IMG/VR virus record: IMGVR_UViG_3300025327_000102
Coordinates: 1 to 35,346 of that record
Length of the DNA: 35,346 nt
Origin: a virus
Strand: one strand, 5' to 3'
Both the position numbers and the translations under genes were made by a program. This document shows positions 27,351 to 34,789 of this stretch, in pieces. The stretch's first letter is position 1. Every line of letters begins with the position of its first letter. Below the pieces are notes generated by a model. That model had not been told where the DNA came from. It saw only the letters and a list, made by a program, of their open reading frames with translations, and did not search any database.

Positions 27351-27372
27351 GCCTGAAGGGCTCGACGAATGA
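27351..27372 (+). repeat. 22-bp direct repeat, copy 2
   Basis: Exact copy of 27124-27145, here noncoding apart from the ATG of the next gene (27369). The bases after it differ from those after copy 1. Confidence 0.85.
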
Positions 27373-27512
27373 AGCTGAACGACAACCTCGGACGGCCACG
27401 ATACGTCGACCGCCACGCACATCAGGCACACCGCAGGGGGACGCGTCGCCAGAGGAGGGCGTACGCGAGGATCGTCCGCCTGATCAAGAAGTACGGCATC
27501 AAGGAGTCGTGA
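27369..27512 (+). CDS. Very basic 47-aa protein
   Basis: The frame from ATG 27369 to TGA 27510-27512 is strongly basic ('HAHQAHRRGTRRQRRAYARI', ending 'KKYGIKES'), typical of small nucleic-acid-binding phage proteins. The start is inside the second 22-bp repeat; the stop overlaps the next ATG (TGATG). Confidence 0.6.
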   Translation: MKLNDNLGRPRYVDRHAHQAHRRGTRRQRRAYARIVRLIKKYGIKES

Positions 27513-27706
27513 TGGAGACCAAGAAGGAGCTCTCGAAGAAGGCTCGCCCGGGCGAGATGACGATCCGGGGTTCTCTCGAGCCGAACGTCATCATCGTTCC
27601 ACCGGAGGAGGTCGAAGCAATCCTCGACCGAGCCGTCGATGAGGGGATCATGGATCAGGAGGCCCGAGACTCGATCAGGGTAATCCGAGAATGGCCTGAG
27701 ACATGA
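27512..27706 (+). CDS. Unknown small charged protein, 64 aa
   Basis: Starts at ATG 27512 (TGATG) with AAGGAG upstream. Basic N-terminus ('METKKELSKKARPGEM') and acidic helical C-terminus ('EVEAILDRAVDEGIMDQEAR'). No family recognised. Confidence 0.65.
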   Translation: METKKELSKKARPGEMTIRGSLEPNVIIVPPEEVEAILDRAVDEGIMDQEARDSIRVIREWPET

Positions 27707-28437
27707 GCATCGTCGTCCTCTGCCCATCGAGAGGAAACCCCGGAGCTCTGGCGGAAGCCGCCGAGAGCTTCATCAGGACACGCCGATCGAGGACCACGGA
27801 GATGGCGGCAGTGATCGATCTCGATGATCGGTCCCTCGGCGACTATCGAGACATCATCAGGGACAAGGGCCTGCTCACAGTGGAGGTCCCTGCCGAAGCC
27901 GGCGGCAACATGAACCGGGCGCTCAACTGGGCCGTGGGCGGCAGCGATGAGACCGGCGTCCAGCCACCTGATCCCCTGACAGACGAGTTCGGGATCATCG
28001 GCTTCATCGGGGACGACCATCGTTTCCGAACACCGGGCTGGGACCTACTCGTCGAGGATGCCCTCGATCTCGGAGGCATCGCCTATGGGGACGATCTCGC
28101 CCAGCGGCAGGCGCTCCCGACTCAGGTCTTCATCAGCTCGAAGATCGTCGAGGCACTCGGCTGGATGGGGCTGCCCGGGGCCAAGCATCTCTACCTCGAC
28201 AACGCGTGGCGGACGCTCGGAGAGGGCGCCGGCTGCCTCTACTACCTGTCGAACGTGGTGATCGAGCACCTCCACCCGGCACACAACCCGAGCGTCCCGT
28301 GGGACGAGAACCACAGACGCGTCAACACGAAGGAGATGTACGAACACGACGCTCAGGTCTACGCCAAGTGGCTCGAGCATCAGGCATCGATCGATATCCA
28401 GATCGTTCGGGAGGTGCTTCGTGCCCACCATCATTGA
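27703..28437 (+). CDS. Glycosyltransferase-like protein (GT-A fold), 244 aa
   Basis: Starts 'MSIVVLCPSRGNPGALAEAA', a GT-A nucleotide-sugar binding beginning, and has 'GFIGDDHRFRTPGWDLLVED', the acidic metal-binding segment and following helix usual in family 2 transferases. It would transfer a sugar from a nucleotide-sugar to a virion, DNA or cell-surface acceptor. First of three such genes in a cassette. ATGA overlap upstream. The substrate cannot be read from the sequence. Confidence 0.75.
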   Translation: MSIVVLCPSRGNPGALAEAAESFIRTRRSRTTEMAAVIDLDDRSLGDYRDIIRDKGLLTVEVPAEAGGNMNRALNWAVGGSDETGVQPPDPLTDEFGIIGFIGDDHRFRTPGWDLLVEDALDLGGIAYGDDLAQRQALPTQVFISSKIVEALGWMGLPGAKHLYLDNAWRTLGEGAGCLYYLSNVVIEHLHPAHNPSVPWDENHRRVNTKEMYEHDAQVYAKWLEHQASIDIQIVREVLRAHHH

Positions 28438-28702
28438 CCCTAGAAAGCAACACGCCTCCCGGGAGGCCGCCCTAGGGAGGACAAGAAAGAAGGTGAAGAA
28501 GGCTCACCAGTTGAGCCCAGCGCACGAGATGTTCACCGACAGACTTCGGCGGAGGCTGACCAAGCGGGTAGCCGTTAGCGGCTACCGATCAGTCGCAATG
28601 CAGATCGGCATCAATCACGCCCAGCTCTACCGGTTCCTGAACTACGGGCAGGAGATCAGGAGCCCGGCGATCGACAAGATCGTGGCATGGCTCGAGCGAT
28701 GA
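28421..28702 (+). CDS. Helix-turn-helix protein inside the sugar cassette, 93 aa
   Basis: GTG start 17 bases inside the previous gene. The basic N-terminus is followed by 'SVAMQIGINHAQLYRFLNYG' and 'RSPAIDKIVAWLE', the helix-turn-helix pattern of XRE/Cro-type repressors. It may regulate the cassette or the phage. ATGA overlap with the next gene. Confidence 0.7.
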   Translation: MPTIIDPRKQHASREAALGRTRKKVKKAHQLSPAHEMFTDRLRRRLTKRVAVSGYRSVAMQIGINHAQLYRFLNYGQEIRSPAIDKIVAWLER

Positions 28703-28974
28703 GGACTATCGTACTCGCCCTCGCTTTGCTCCTCGCCGGCTGCGGCCCAGAGTATGGCTTCGTGGTCTCGAAGTGGGACGTGCCGGCCCATACCACCACG
28801 CACCTGATGCAGATGTCCTGTGGGGAGGGTTGCACCATGTGGATCCCGACGTCGAACTATGTCCCGCGAGCCTGCTACGTCCGCATCGAAGGCGAGGGTG
28901 GAGACGGAGATCGGCAGCTGACATGTGAGTCTTGGGAAGGCATCGCCACCGGCCAATGGCTGGATCTGCGATGA
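28699..28974 (+). CDS. Secreted lipoprotein, 91 aa
   Basis: 'MRTIVLALALLLAGCGPEYG' is a type II signal peptide with lipobox LLAGC, so cleavage before Cys 16 and lipid attachment outside the membrane are predicted. The mature part has four more Cys ('MQMSCGEGCTM', 'RACYVRI', 'LTCESWE') that may form disulfides. Phage lipoproteins often block superinfection; here it lies within the sugar cassette. Function is inferred. Confidence 0.75.
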   Translation: MRTIVLALALLLAGCGPEYGFVVSKWDVPAHTTTHLMQMSCGEGCTMWIPTSNYVPRACYVRIEGEGGDGDRQLTCESWEGIATGQWLDLR

Positions 28975-29603
28975 GCCTCGTCTCGGTCATCGTCCCGACC
29001 TACAACCGGGCCAAGCTCCTCGGGACACGCTGTCTGCCGTCCATCATCGCCCAGACGCACCGGGCCCTCGACATCCACGTCATCGGCGATGGCACAGACG
29101 ACGAGACCGTCGAGCTGATGCTCGGCATCATGCCGCTCGACTCAAGGATCCGCTTCACGAACCTGCCCCATCAAGCCTATCCAGACGACCCCGGTCAGGC
29201 ATGGTGCGTGCTCGGGCTCGAGGCCCGCAACTACGGTCTCGACTCAGCCGTTGGGCGCTATGTCACCTGTCTCAACGATGATGACGCATGGGAACCCGAC
29301 GCGGTCGAACGCCTCCTGCTCCTCGTCGAGTCAGCCCCGAACGACTTCGCCTATGGGATCTCCGTCTACCACTGGCCTGACGGGCATCGCCAGACTGCTG
29401 GCCAATGGCCACCGGGCATGGGCGCCTTCTGCGATGGAGCATGGCTGATGAAGCACGACCTCGGCTACCGCTTCGATCCAGCCTGTATCGAACGCGGCCT
29501 ACCGGAGGACGGCGATCTCTGGACGCGGATGTGGATCGAGGACAAGGTCAGCTTCGCCTTCCTGCCGAGGATCGTCCACCACTACTATCCGAACCCACGA
29601 TGA
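28971..29603 (+). CDS. Family 2 glycosyltransferase, 210 aa
   Basis: 'SLVSVIVPTYNRAKLLGTRC' is the classic GT2 beginning, followed by 'IHVIGDGTDDETVELML' and the metal-binding 'CLNDDDAWEPDAVERLL'. Length is that of the catalytic domain alone. ATGA overlap upstream. The acceptor is unknown. Confidence 0.85.
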   Translation: MSLVSVIVPTYNRAKLLGTRCLPSIIAQTHRALDIHVIGDGTDDETVELMLGIMPLDSRIRFTNLPHQAYPDDPGQAWCVLGLEARNYGLDSAVGRYVTCLNDDDAWEPDAVERLLLLVESAPNDFAYGISVYHWPDGHRQTAGQWPPGMGAFCDGAWLMKHDLGYRFDPACIERGLPEDGDLWTRMWIEDKVSFAFLPRIVHHYYPNPR

Positions 29604-29809
29604 GCCTGTCACTCGACCGCACGATCGGGATGGACATGGCCATGACCTACCGCACATTGGCGCACCGTACTCCGCCCTGCCTGTGGGTCGACCACTATTG
29701 GGTCCAGTTCATCCACGTTTCGATACCCGGCACGACGCTCTTGATCCTCTGTCGCAACTGTGGGCGGACGCCGCTCGAGGCGCTCGGTTCACTTCCGGTG
29801 GTGCCATGA
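29600..29809 (+). CDS. Unknown small protein between two glycosyltransferases, 69 aa
   Basis: ATGA overlaps on both sides. The protein has hydrophobic strands ('YWVQFIHVSIPGTTLLILCR') and 'LCRNCGRT', a CxxC that may bind zinc. No family recognised. Confidence 0.65.
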   Translation: MSLSLDRTIGMDMAMTYRTLAHRTPPCLWVDHYWVQFIHVSIPGTTLLILCRNCGRTPLEALGSLPVVP

Positions 29810-30504
29810 TCCCCGTGCTCGGGGTCCCATGCCTGCGGCGCGTCGATCTGCTCGCCAAGATGGTTGCCAGCATCGACGTCGAGGTCGACGTTCTGTACGT
29901 CATCGACAACACCATAGATGGCTCAATCGATCCTGCCGCGCTCAAGGTCAACCCACTTGTGGACAGGGTCGCCGTCGACCATCAAGGGCGGAACCTCGGT
30001 GTCTCCGCCTCGTGGAACAGGATCATGGAAGAGTCGGCGCCATGGTGGGCGATCATCAACGACGACATCGCCTTCGCGGCCGGCGACCTCGAGCGACTCG
30101 CCGAGTTCATGGAGGACGGCGGGACGCTGGGGATGCTGATGACCCCGTCGGCCTTCGCCGTCTCAGCGTGGACGGTCAAGACGGTCGGAACCTTCGATGA
30201 GAACTTCCACCCGGCCTACTTCGAGGACAACGACTACGTCTATCGCTGCGGGCTGCTCGGGGTCACGGTCACGGCGTTGCCGGCCAACTACCACCACGAA
30301 CGATCGGCCACGATCAACTCGAGCTCGCAGCTGAGAAGCGAGAACCATCGGACGTTCCCGCAGAACCGCGACTACTACGTCCGCAAGTGGGGCGGCATGC
30401 CCCTGCAGGAGACCCACCGAACACCCTTCAACAAGGGCGGATCGCCGAAGGACTGGGAACTCGAGCCCGGGCGGATCCAGAAGCTGACATGGAGAGGGAC
30501 ATGA
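29806..30504 (+). CDS. Family 2 glycosyltransferase (rhamnosyltransferase-like), 232 aa
   Basis: The core 'LYVIDNTIDGS', 'GRNLGVSASWNRIMEESAPW' and 'AIINDDIAFAAGDLERLAEF' gives the GT2 nucleotide and metal sites, and 'FDENFHPAYFEDNDYVYRC' matches the acceptor-side signature of rhamnosyl-type GT2 enzymes. The C-terminal 50 residues are polar. ATGA overlap upstream. Confidence 0.85.
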   Translation: MIPVLGVPCLRRVDLLAKMVASIDVEVDVLYVIDNTIDGSIDPAALKVNPLVDRVAVDHQGRNLGVSASWNRIMEESAPWWAIINDDIAFAAGDLERLAEFMEDGGTLGMLMTPSAFAVSAWTVKTVGTFDENFHPAYFEDNDYVYRCGLLGVTVTALPANYHHERSATINSSSQLRSENHRTFPQNRDYYVRKWGGMPLQETHRTPFNKGGSPKDWELEPGRIQKLTWRGT

Positions 30505-31091
30505 GACGCAGGCTCTACCCGTCGGCAACAGTTGACTACGCAACCATGCCGGCCCGCTCCAACACCCAGTGGCGCGACCATCAGGCTCGCGTGCTGGTGA
30601 CCGCCGGTCTGATCGCGTGGTACAAGCCTCGCATCATCCTCGATCCCGCCTGTGGGGATGCGTCGATCGTGGATGCCGCCTACGGACTCCATCCATTCTC
30701 CGTCGCGTGGCTCGGAGATCTCAGCCCACAGAACGCGCAACCGGCCATCACCGCCCCCCATGGGGCCGTTTGGACGACTGACGCCCTACACATGCTCCGG
30801 ACACAGGGCGGTCAGGAGGTTGATGTCGTCGTCCTCACGGAGATCCTCGAACACGTTGAAGACCCGGAGCTGCTGCTCGTGGCCGCTCGTGGACAAGGCA
30901 AACACCTCGTGGCCTCGTCGCCGGTCGAGGAGCCACCGGGCGTCAACAACCCCGAGCACCTGTGGTCCTTCGGCATCGACGGCTACCGGGACATGCTCAT
31001 CGCTACTGGTTGGAAGCCTGACACCATGATCGAGCTCAGCTTCACCGAACCCGGCTGGCCCTACCGCTTCCAGATCTGGGGTGCGTCATGA
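30501..31091 (+). CDS. Class I SAM-dependent methyltransferase, 196 aa
   Basis: 'IILDPACGDASIVDAAY' is methyltransferase motif I, followed by 'VDVVVLTEILEHVEDPELLL' (motif II/III region). The fold transfers methyl from S-adenosylmethionine. Between a glycosyltransferase and an epimerase it may methylate a sugar or peptide in that pathway, but DNA methylation is not excluded. It has no clear DPPY/NPPY motif, which argues against an N6-adenine or N4-cytosine DNA enzyme. Confidence 0.8.
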   Translation: MRRRLYPSATVDYATMPARSNTQWRDHQARVLVTAGLIAWYKPRIILDPACGDASIVDAAYGLHPFSVAWLGDLSPQNAQPAITAPHGAVWTTDALHMLRTQGGQEVDVVVLTEILEHVEDPELLLVAARGQGKHLVASSPVEEPPGVNNPEHLWSFGIDGYRDMLIATGWKPDTMIELSFTEPGWPYRFQIWGAS

Positions 31092-32011
31092 AGGTCCTGA
31101 TCACAGGCGCGGCCGGCTTCCTTGGACGCCACTTCCTAGCCCACCATCGTCTCCTCGACGACACGGTCTGGGCCTTCGACGACATGTCTGCGTCTCACGC
31201 CGAATGGAGCGAGGGCATCATTCGAGAGGACGCAGCTGTCGCCTTCGCCGAGCTCTGGGATGAGCGCTTCGATCTCGCCTATCACTTCGCAGCGCCGGTC
31301 GGCGGACGAGAGATGATCGAGGGCGACCCGATGTACAACGCTCGCTCTCTCGAGCTCGACTCGGCCTTCTTCCGATGGGCCATCGGGCACACCGAGGTGG
31401 CCGTCTATCCGAGCTCCAGCGCGGTCTATGGGGCCATCCTGCAGCGTAAGGACGCCGGGCAGCTTCATGAGGGCCGGTTCAACGCGGCCGATCCCAGCTG
31501 GCTAGCCCCAGACGAGCTCTATGGGTTCACCAAGCTGGCCGGCGAGATGTTGGCATGGAAGGCCACCCGCTATGGTCTCAACACGCTCTGCATCAGGCCG
31601 TTCTCAGGATATGGAGAAGGCCAACCAGACTCTTACCCGGTGACAGCGATCTGCCAACGGGCAATCGCCCGAGAGGACCCCCTTGTGATCTGGGGCTCGG
31701 GGCAGCAGAAGCGTGACCTCATCCATGTCTCGGACATCGTCGGGGCAACGACAAGCCGTCTCCGGGCCCCACTCACTGGCTACGAAACCATGAACATCGG
31801 CAGAGGCATCGGCATCACCTTCGAGTCGGTAGCCGCCATGGCCGCGAGCATCATCGGCTACCACCCGAAGATCGTGACTGATGAGTCGAAGCCCGAAGGC
31901 GTGATCAACCGGCGCGCGGACCCAACGCGAATGAGCTACTTCCACGAACCAGCCATCAACCTGAGAAGCGGGCTGGAGCGAGTCATCAGATGGCTGGAGG
32001 CCACGTCGTGA
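31088..32011 (+). CDS. NAD-dependent sugar epimerase/dehydratase, 307 aa
   Basis: An extended short-chain dehydrogenase: 'KVLITGAAGFLGRHFLAHHR' binds NAD, and 'VYPSSSAVYGAI' with 'ELYGFTKLAGEML' supplies the catalytic Ser and Tyr-x3-Lys. 'NTLCIRPFSGYGEGQ' and 'IWGSGQQKRDLIHVSDIV' match the sugar-nucleotide epimerase family. Normal length. It would supply a modified nucleotide-sugar to the transferases. Confidence 0.9.
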   Translation: MKVLITGAAGFLGRHFLAHHRLLDDTVWAFDDMSASHAEWSEGIIREDAAVAFAELWDERFDLAYHFAAPVGGREMIEGDPMYNARSLELDSAFFRWAIGHTEVAVYPSSSAVYGAILQRKDAGQLHEGRFNAADPSWLAPDELYGFTKLAGEMLAWKATRYGLNTLCIRPFSGYGEGQPDSYPVTAICQRAIAREDPLVIWGSGQQKRDLIHVSDIVGATTSRLRAPLTGYETMNIGRGIGITFESVAAMAASIIGYHPKIVTDESKPEGVINRRADPTRMSYFHEPAINLRSGLERVIRWLEATS

Positions 32012-32607
32012 CCCTCATCTTCGTCGACACGGAGACCACGGGTGTCGATCCACGGAGGCACAACATCTGGGAGGTCGCCCTCATCGAGGAGGATGGGGCT
32101 GAGGTCTCGTGGGTGATCAACCCCAACCTGATCGACCTCGAGAACGCCGACCCGATGGCGCTCTTCATCACGCACTTCTACGAGCGCATGCCTCTCTGGC
32201 CGAAGAGAAGCGAAGTACACCTACACGCGGGCCTCGGAGCCGAGGTGCCCGTGGAGCGGCTCGGGAAGCCTGACTACTACTCTCCTGACGAGGTCGCCAC
32301 TGAGGTCGCCAAGCGAACGGCAGGCAAGCATCTCGTCGGCGCCGTACCCAGCTTCGACGCCACGTTCCTGACCAAGCTCCTGCTCGAGCATGGGATGACG
32401 CCAGCATGGCACTACCATCTCGTCGACGTCGAGGCGATGGCCGCCGGCAGGCTCCACCTCCGGCCGCCGTGGGACTCCATGGAGCTCGCCAGACGGCTCG
32501 GTGTTCCACAGCTTGACGGCAAGCACACGGCCCTCGGTGACGCTCGTTGGGCGAAGGCCATGTACGAAGCGGCCCTCGATCCGGCGGGGCGGCTCATCGG
32601 TGACTGA
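32008..32607 (+). CDS. DnaQ-type 3'-5' exonuclease, 199 aa
   Basis: GTG 32008 overlaps the epimerase stop by four bases. 'LIFVDTETTGVDPRRHNIWE' carries the Asp-x-Glu of motif ExoI; 'AVPSFDATFLTKLL' gives ExoII; 'DGKHTALGDARWAKAM' gives the His and Asp of the DEDDh type. Acts in DNA processing or proofreading. It opens the replication/recombination block. Confidence 0.85.
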   Translation: MTLIFVDTETTGVDPRRHNIWEVALIEEDGAEVSWVINPNLIDLENADPMALFITHFYERMPLWPKRSEVHLHAGLGAEVPVERLGKPDYYSPDEVATEVAKRTAGKHLVGAVPSFDATFLTKLLLEHGMTPAWHYHLVDVEAMAAGRLHLRPPWDSMELARRLGVPQLDGKHTALGDARWAKAMYEAALDPAGRLIGD

Positions 32608-33406
32608 GCTCGTCCTCTCGTCCTCGAGCGCAGATGCCTATCGTCGCTGCGGATGGAGGTTCTATCTCGAATACGTCGAGATGGTCCCTCAGGCGCAGAA
32701 CGTCAGGGCAGCGATCGGTCTCGCCGTCCACGCTGGCGTCGAGGACTACTATCGAGACAAGCTCGAGTACGCCCACACGACTCTGCAGACGGCCAACGAA
32801 GAGATCTTCTTCGCGTCCGACTTCTTCCAGAAGTACGTGGACTCCTACAATGCCGTGGCCGCCTTCGAGCTGGCATCCGTAACCGAGCCGGAAGAGGATC
32901 TCGAGAAAGCCCGAGCGTCAGGTGAGCGGACGCTGATGGTCTACCTTGAAGACGTGGCTCCTGAGATCCGCCCCCTGTTCGTCGAGGCGGCGCTGAGGAT
33001 CGACATCGATGGCATCCCGTACTCGATCCACCCAGACCTGATCGACACGGACATCAACGTCAGGGACCTGAAGATCAAGCGCTCGAAGCCACGAGATCCG
33101 AGCGTCTATGCCTTCCAGCAGGAGGGGTACGCGCTCGGGGTCCGCGTTCTCCTCGGCAAGAAAGAGAGGGATGTCCAGCTCGATATCATGATCCGCCTGC
33201 TCCGCGACCGACCATACTATGTGCCCATCGCCAACGGGGGCCCGATCAGCGACTCGGCGGTCCGCAGCTTCGCCCGCCGGCTCGAGACGATCGCCAACGG
33301 GATCGCCAAGGATCAGTACCCGCCCAACGGCCTCGAGAACGGGGCTTGTCGATACTGCCCGGTCCGTCATGCCTGCCAGCCCTATGAGGAGTCGCTCGAT
33401 GGGTAA
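32600..33406 (+). CDS. RecB/Cas4-like PD-(D/E)XK nuclease with iron-sulfur-type cysteines, 268 aa
   Basis: GTG 32600 overlaps the previous gene by eight bases. 'SSSADAYRRCGWRFYLEYVE' at the N-terminus and 'GACRYCPVRHACQPY' at the end give four cysteines spaced like the 4Fe-4S cluster of Cas4 and AddB nucleases. The active site is 'LFVEAALRIDI', 'HPDLIDTDINVRDLKIKRSK' (Asp, then Asp-x-Lys). It likely resects DNA ends to give single strands for the ERF protein encoded next. Confidence 0.82.
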   Translation: MTELVLSSSSADAYRRCGWRFYLEYVEMVPQAQNVRAAIGLAVHAGVEDYYRDKLEYAHTTLQTANEEIFFASDFFQKYVDSYNAVAAFELASVTEPEEDLEKARASGERTLMVYLEDVAPEIRPLFVEAALRIDIDGIPYSIHPDLIDTDINVRDLKIKRSKPRDPSVYAFQQEGYALGVRVLLGKKERDVQLDIMIRLLRDRPYYVPIANGGPISDSAVRSFARRLETIANGIAKDQYPPNGLENGACRYCPVRHACQPYEESLDG

Positions 33407-34490
33407 GCCACTCGAAGCCTATGATGAGGAGCCCGCCGTGCCCGCAAAGACGAAACCCACGCCAGCCGTTACCGAGGAGTCGGGCAACGGCATCCCAGCC
33501 GAGCCGGAGATCACGTACGAGGAATACGAACTTCGCCGGAAGGAGCTGGTCGAGCGATTGCCGGAGGTCGGGGCTCGACCCAAGAACCTCGTCGCCAAGC
33601 TCGCCCTCATCACCGGCCTCGTCGGCCAGATCCGAAAGTCCGGCGAGAACACCTTCCATCATTACCGATACGCCAAGGAGAGCGACCTCGTCGAGGCCAT
33701 CCGGCCCCTGCTGAGCGAGCTCGGGATCTGGGTCTGGTGGTCGCTCTTTGCCGACCCAGAGAAGGGCATCAAGCACCACGAACGCCTGAGCCAGACGAAG
33801 AAGGACCGCGATGGCAACATCACCGGAGAGGCGAACACGCTAACCGCCGTGGCTGCTCACTTCAAGTTCATCGACGGCGACACGAAGGAAGAAACCGAGC
33901 CGCAGCTGATGATGGGCTACGGCGACGACAACAGCGACAAGGGTCTCTACAAGGCGCTCACCGGCATGGAGAAGTACTTCCTGTTCAAGACGTTCCTCGT
34001 GTCGACGGGGGACGATCCCGAAGGCGACACCCGGGCAGACGCACGAGCCGCCCGACGCGAGGGCCCTCCCGAGGTTCGCCGTTCGAGCTCGCAGGGTGGA
34101 CGCTCACAGCCACAACGTGGTGGCCGCCAGCAGGAGGCCTCGTCGCCGCAAGTGCGCCAGCTCGGCGAGCTGCTCCGCAAGGCCGGTCTCGCGAAGAGCT
34201 CCATCAAGACGCTTGAGTACTTCACAGAACAGCTCGGTCGTCCGTTCCCTGTCGAGGACGGGGACCCGGCGACGACACTGCAGACAGCCCTGAGAACCAT
34301 CAAGCCCGAGGAGATGGGCAAGCTGATCGCCAGCCTCCGGGCAAGTCAGGAGGAGGAACAGCCAGCGGCCGTAGAGGAGGCTCAAGATGTCGTCGGTGAC
34401 AGCCCTGCTGGCGAAGACGTCGAAGCAGCTGGACCAGCAGCGACGGAAGTTGTCTCGGACGAAGAAGAGGACGCCGGCCCCATCGCCTGA
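33399..34490 (+). CDS. erf: ERF-family single-strand annealing recombinase, 363 aa
   Basis: ERF proteins bind single-stranded DNA and anneal complementary strands. The core 'NLVAKLALITGLVGQIRKSG', 'FHHYRYAKESDLVEAIRPLL' and 'GYGDDNSDKGLYKALTGMEK' is highly typical. An acidic ~60-residue N-terminal extension and a long acidic/Pro-rich tail are added, so the total is longer than usual. ATG 33399 has GAGGAG upstream. The preceding nuclease gives the substrate, a common phage recombination pair. Confidence 0.92.
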   Translation: MGKPLEAYDEEPAVPAKTKPTPAVTEESGNGIPAEPEITYEEYELRRKELVERLPEVGARPKNLVAKLALITGLVGQIRKSGENTFHHYRYAKESDLVEAIRPLLSELGIWVWWSLFADPEKGIKHHERLSQTKKDRDGNITGEANTLTAVAAHFKFIDGDTKEETEPQLMMGYGDDNSDKGLYKALTGMEKYFLFKTFLVSTGDDPEGDTRADARAARREGPPEVRRSSSQGGRSQPQRGGRQQEASSPQVRQLGELLRKAGLAKSSIKTLEYFTEQLGRPFPVEDGDPATTLQTALRTIKPEEMGKLIASLRASQEEEQPAAVEEAQDVVGDSPAGEDVEAAGPAATEVVSDEEEDAGPIA

Positions 34491-34698
34491 ATGCTGGATC
34501 TGCGGTAAGCCGGCCATCGAAGGAGAGGGCCCGACGGCGCCATGTTGGGCCTGCCTCTATCGGATCGTCGACGGCGTCAAGGACCCCGGTGTGCTCTCCG
34601 AGATGGAGCGCGTGCTCCTTCTGGAGGCACATGGTGAGACCGTCATCCTTGCCCGATACCGAGGCGTGTTGAGCTGGGTCCGCAGACCCGGCCGTTGA
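34387..34698 (+). CDS. Zinc-ribbon protein overlapping the erf end, 103 aa
   Basis: ATG 34387 has a perfect AGGAGG six bases upstream even though it lies 104 bases inside erf, supporting a real overlapping gene. 'PECWICGKPAI' and 'APCWACLYRIV' give two Cys pairs. The N-terminus is basic ('QQRRKLSRTKKR'). Probably nucleic-acid-binding; function unknown. Confidence 0.7.
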   Translation: MSSVTALLAKTSKQLDQQRRKLSRTKKRTPAPSPECWICGKPAIEGEGPTAPCWACLYRIVDGVKDPGVLSEMERVLLLEAHGETVILARYRGVLSWVRRPGR

Positions 34699-34722
34699 TG
34701 TAGCATCGACCCGGACACGACA

Positions 34723-34762
34723 GAAACGGCGGGCGCCATCCGAAAGGCCACACCGCCGTTTC
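34723..34762 (+). terminator. 10-bp hairpin before the primase gene
   Basis: GAAACGGCGG (34723-34732) and CCGCCGTTTC (34753-34762) are perfect complements with a 20-base loop. A short TTTCTC follows within the stem end, so termination would be weak. It separates the recombination genes from the primase. Confidence 0.5.
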
Positions 34763-34789
34763 TCAAGTCCCCTGAGCAGGACGGTATCC

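Noticed and set aside
27333-27356. 7-codon frame MTNQKEA
   Set aside because: Probably only carries the AAGGAGG ribosome-site-like sequence; too short to call.
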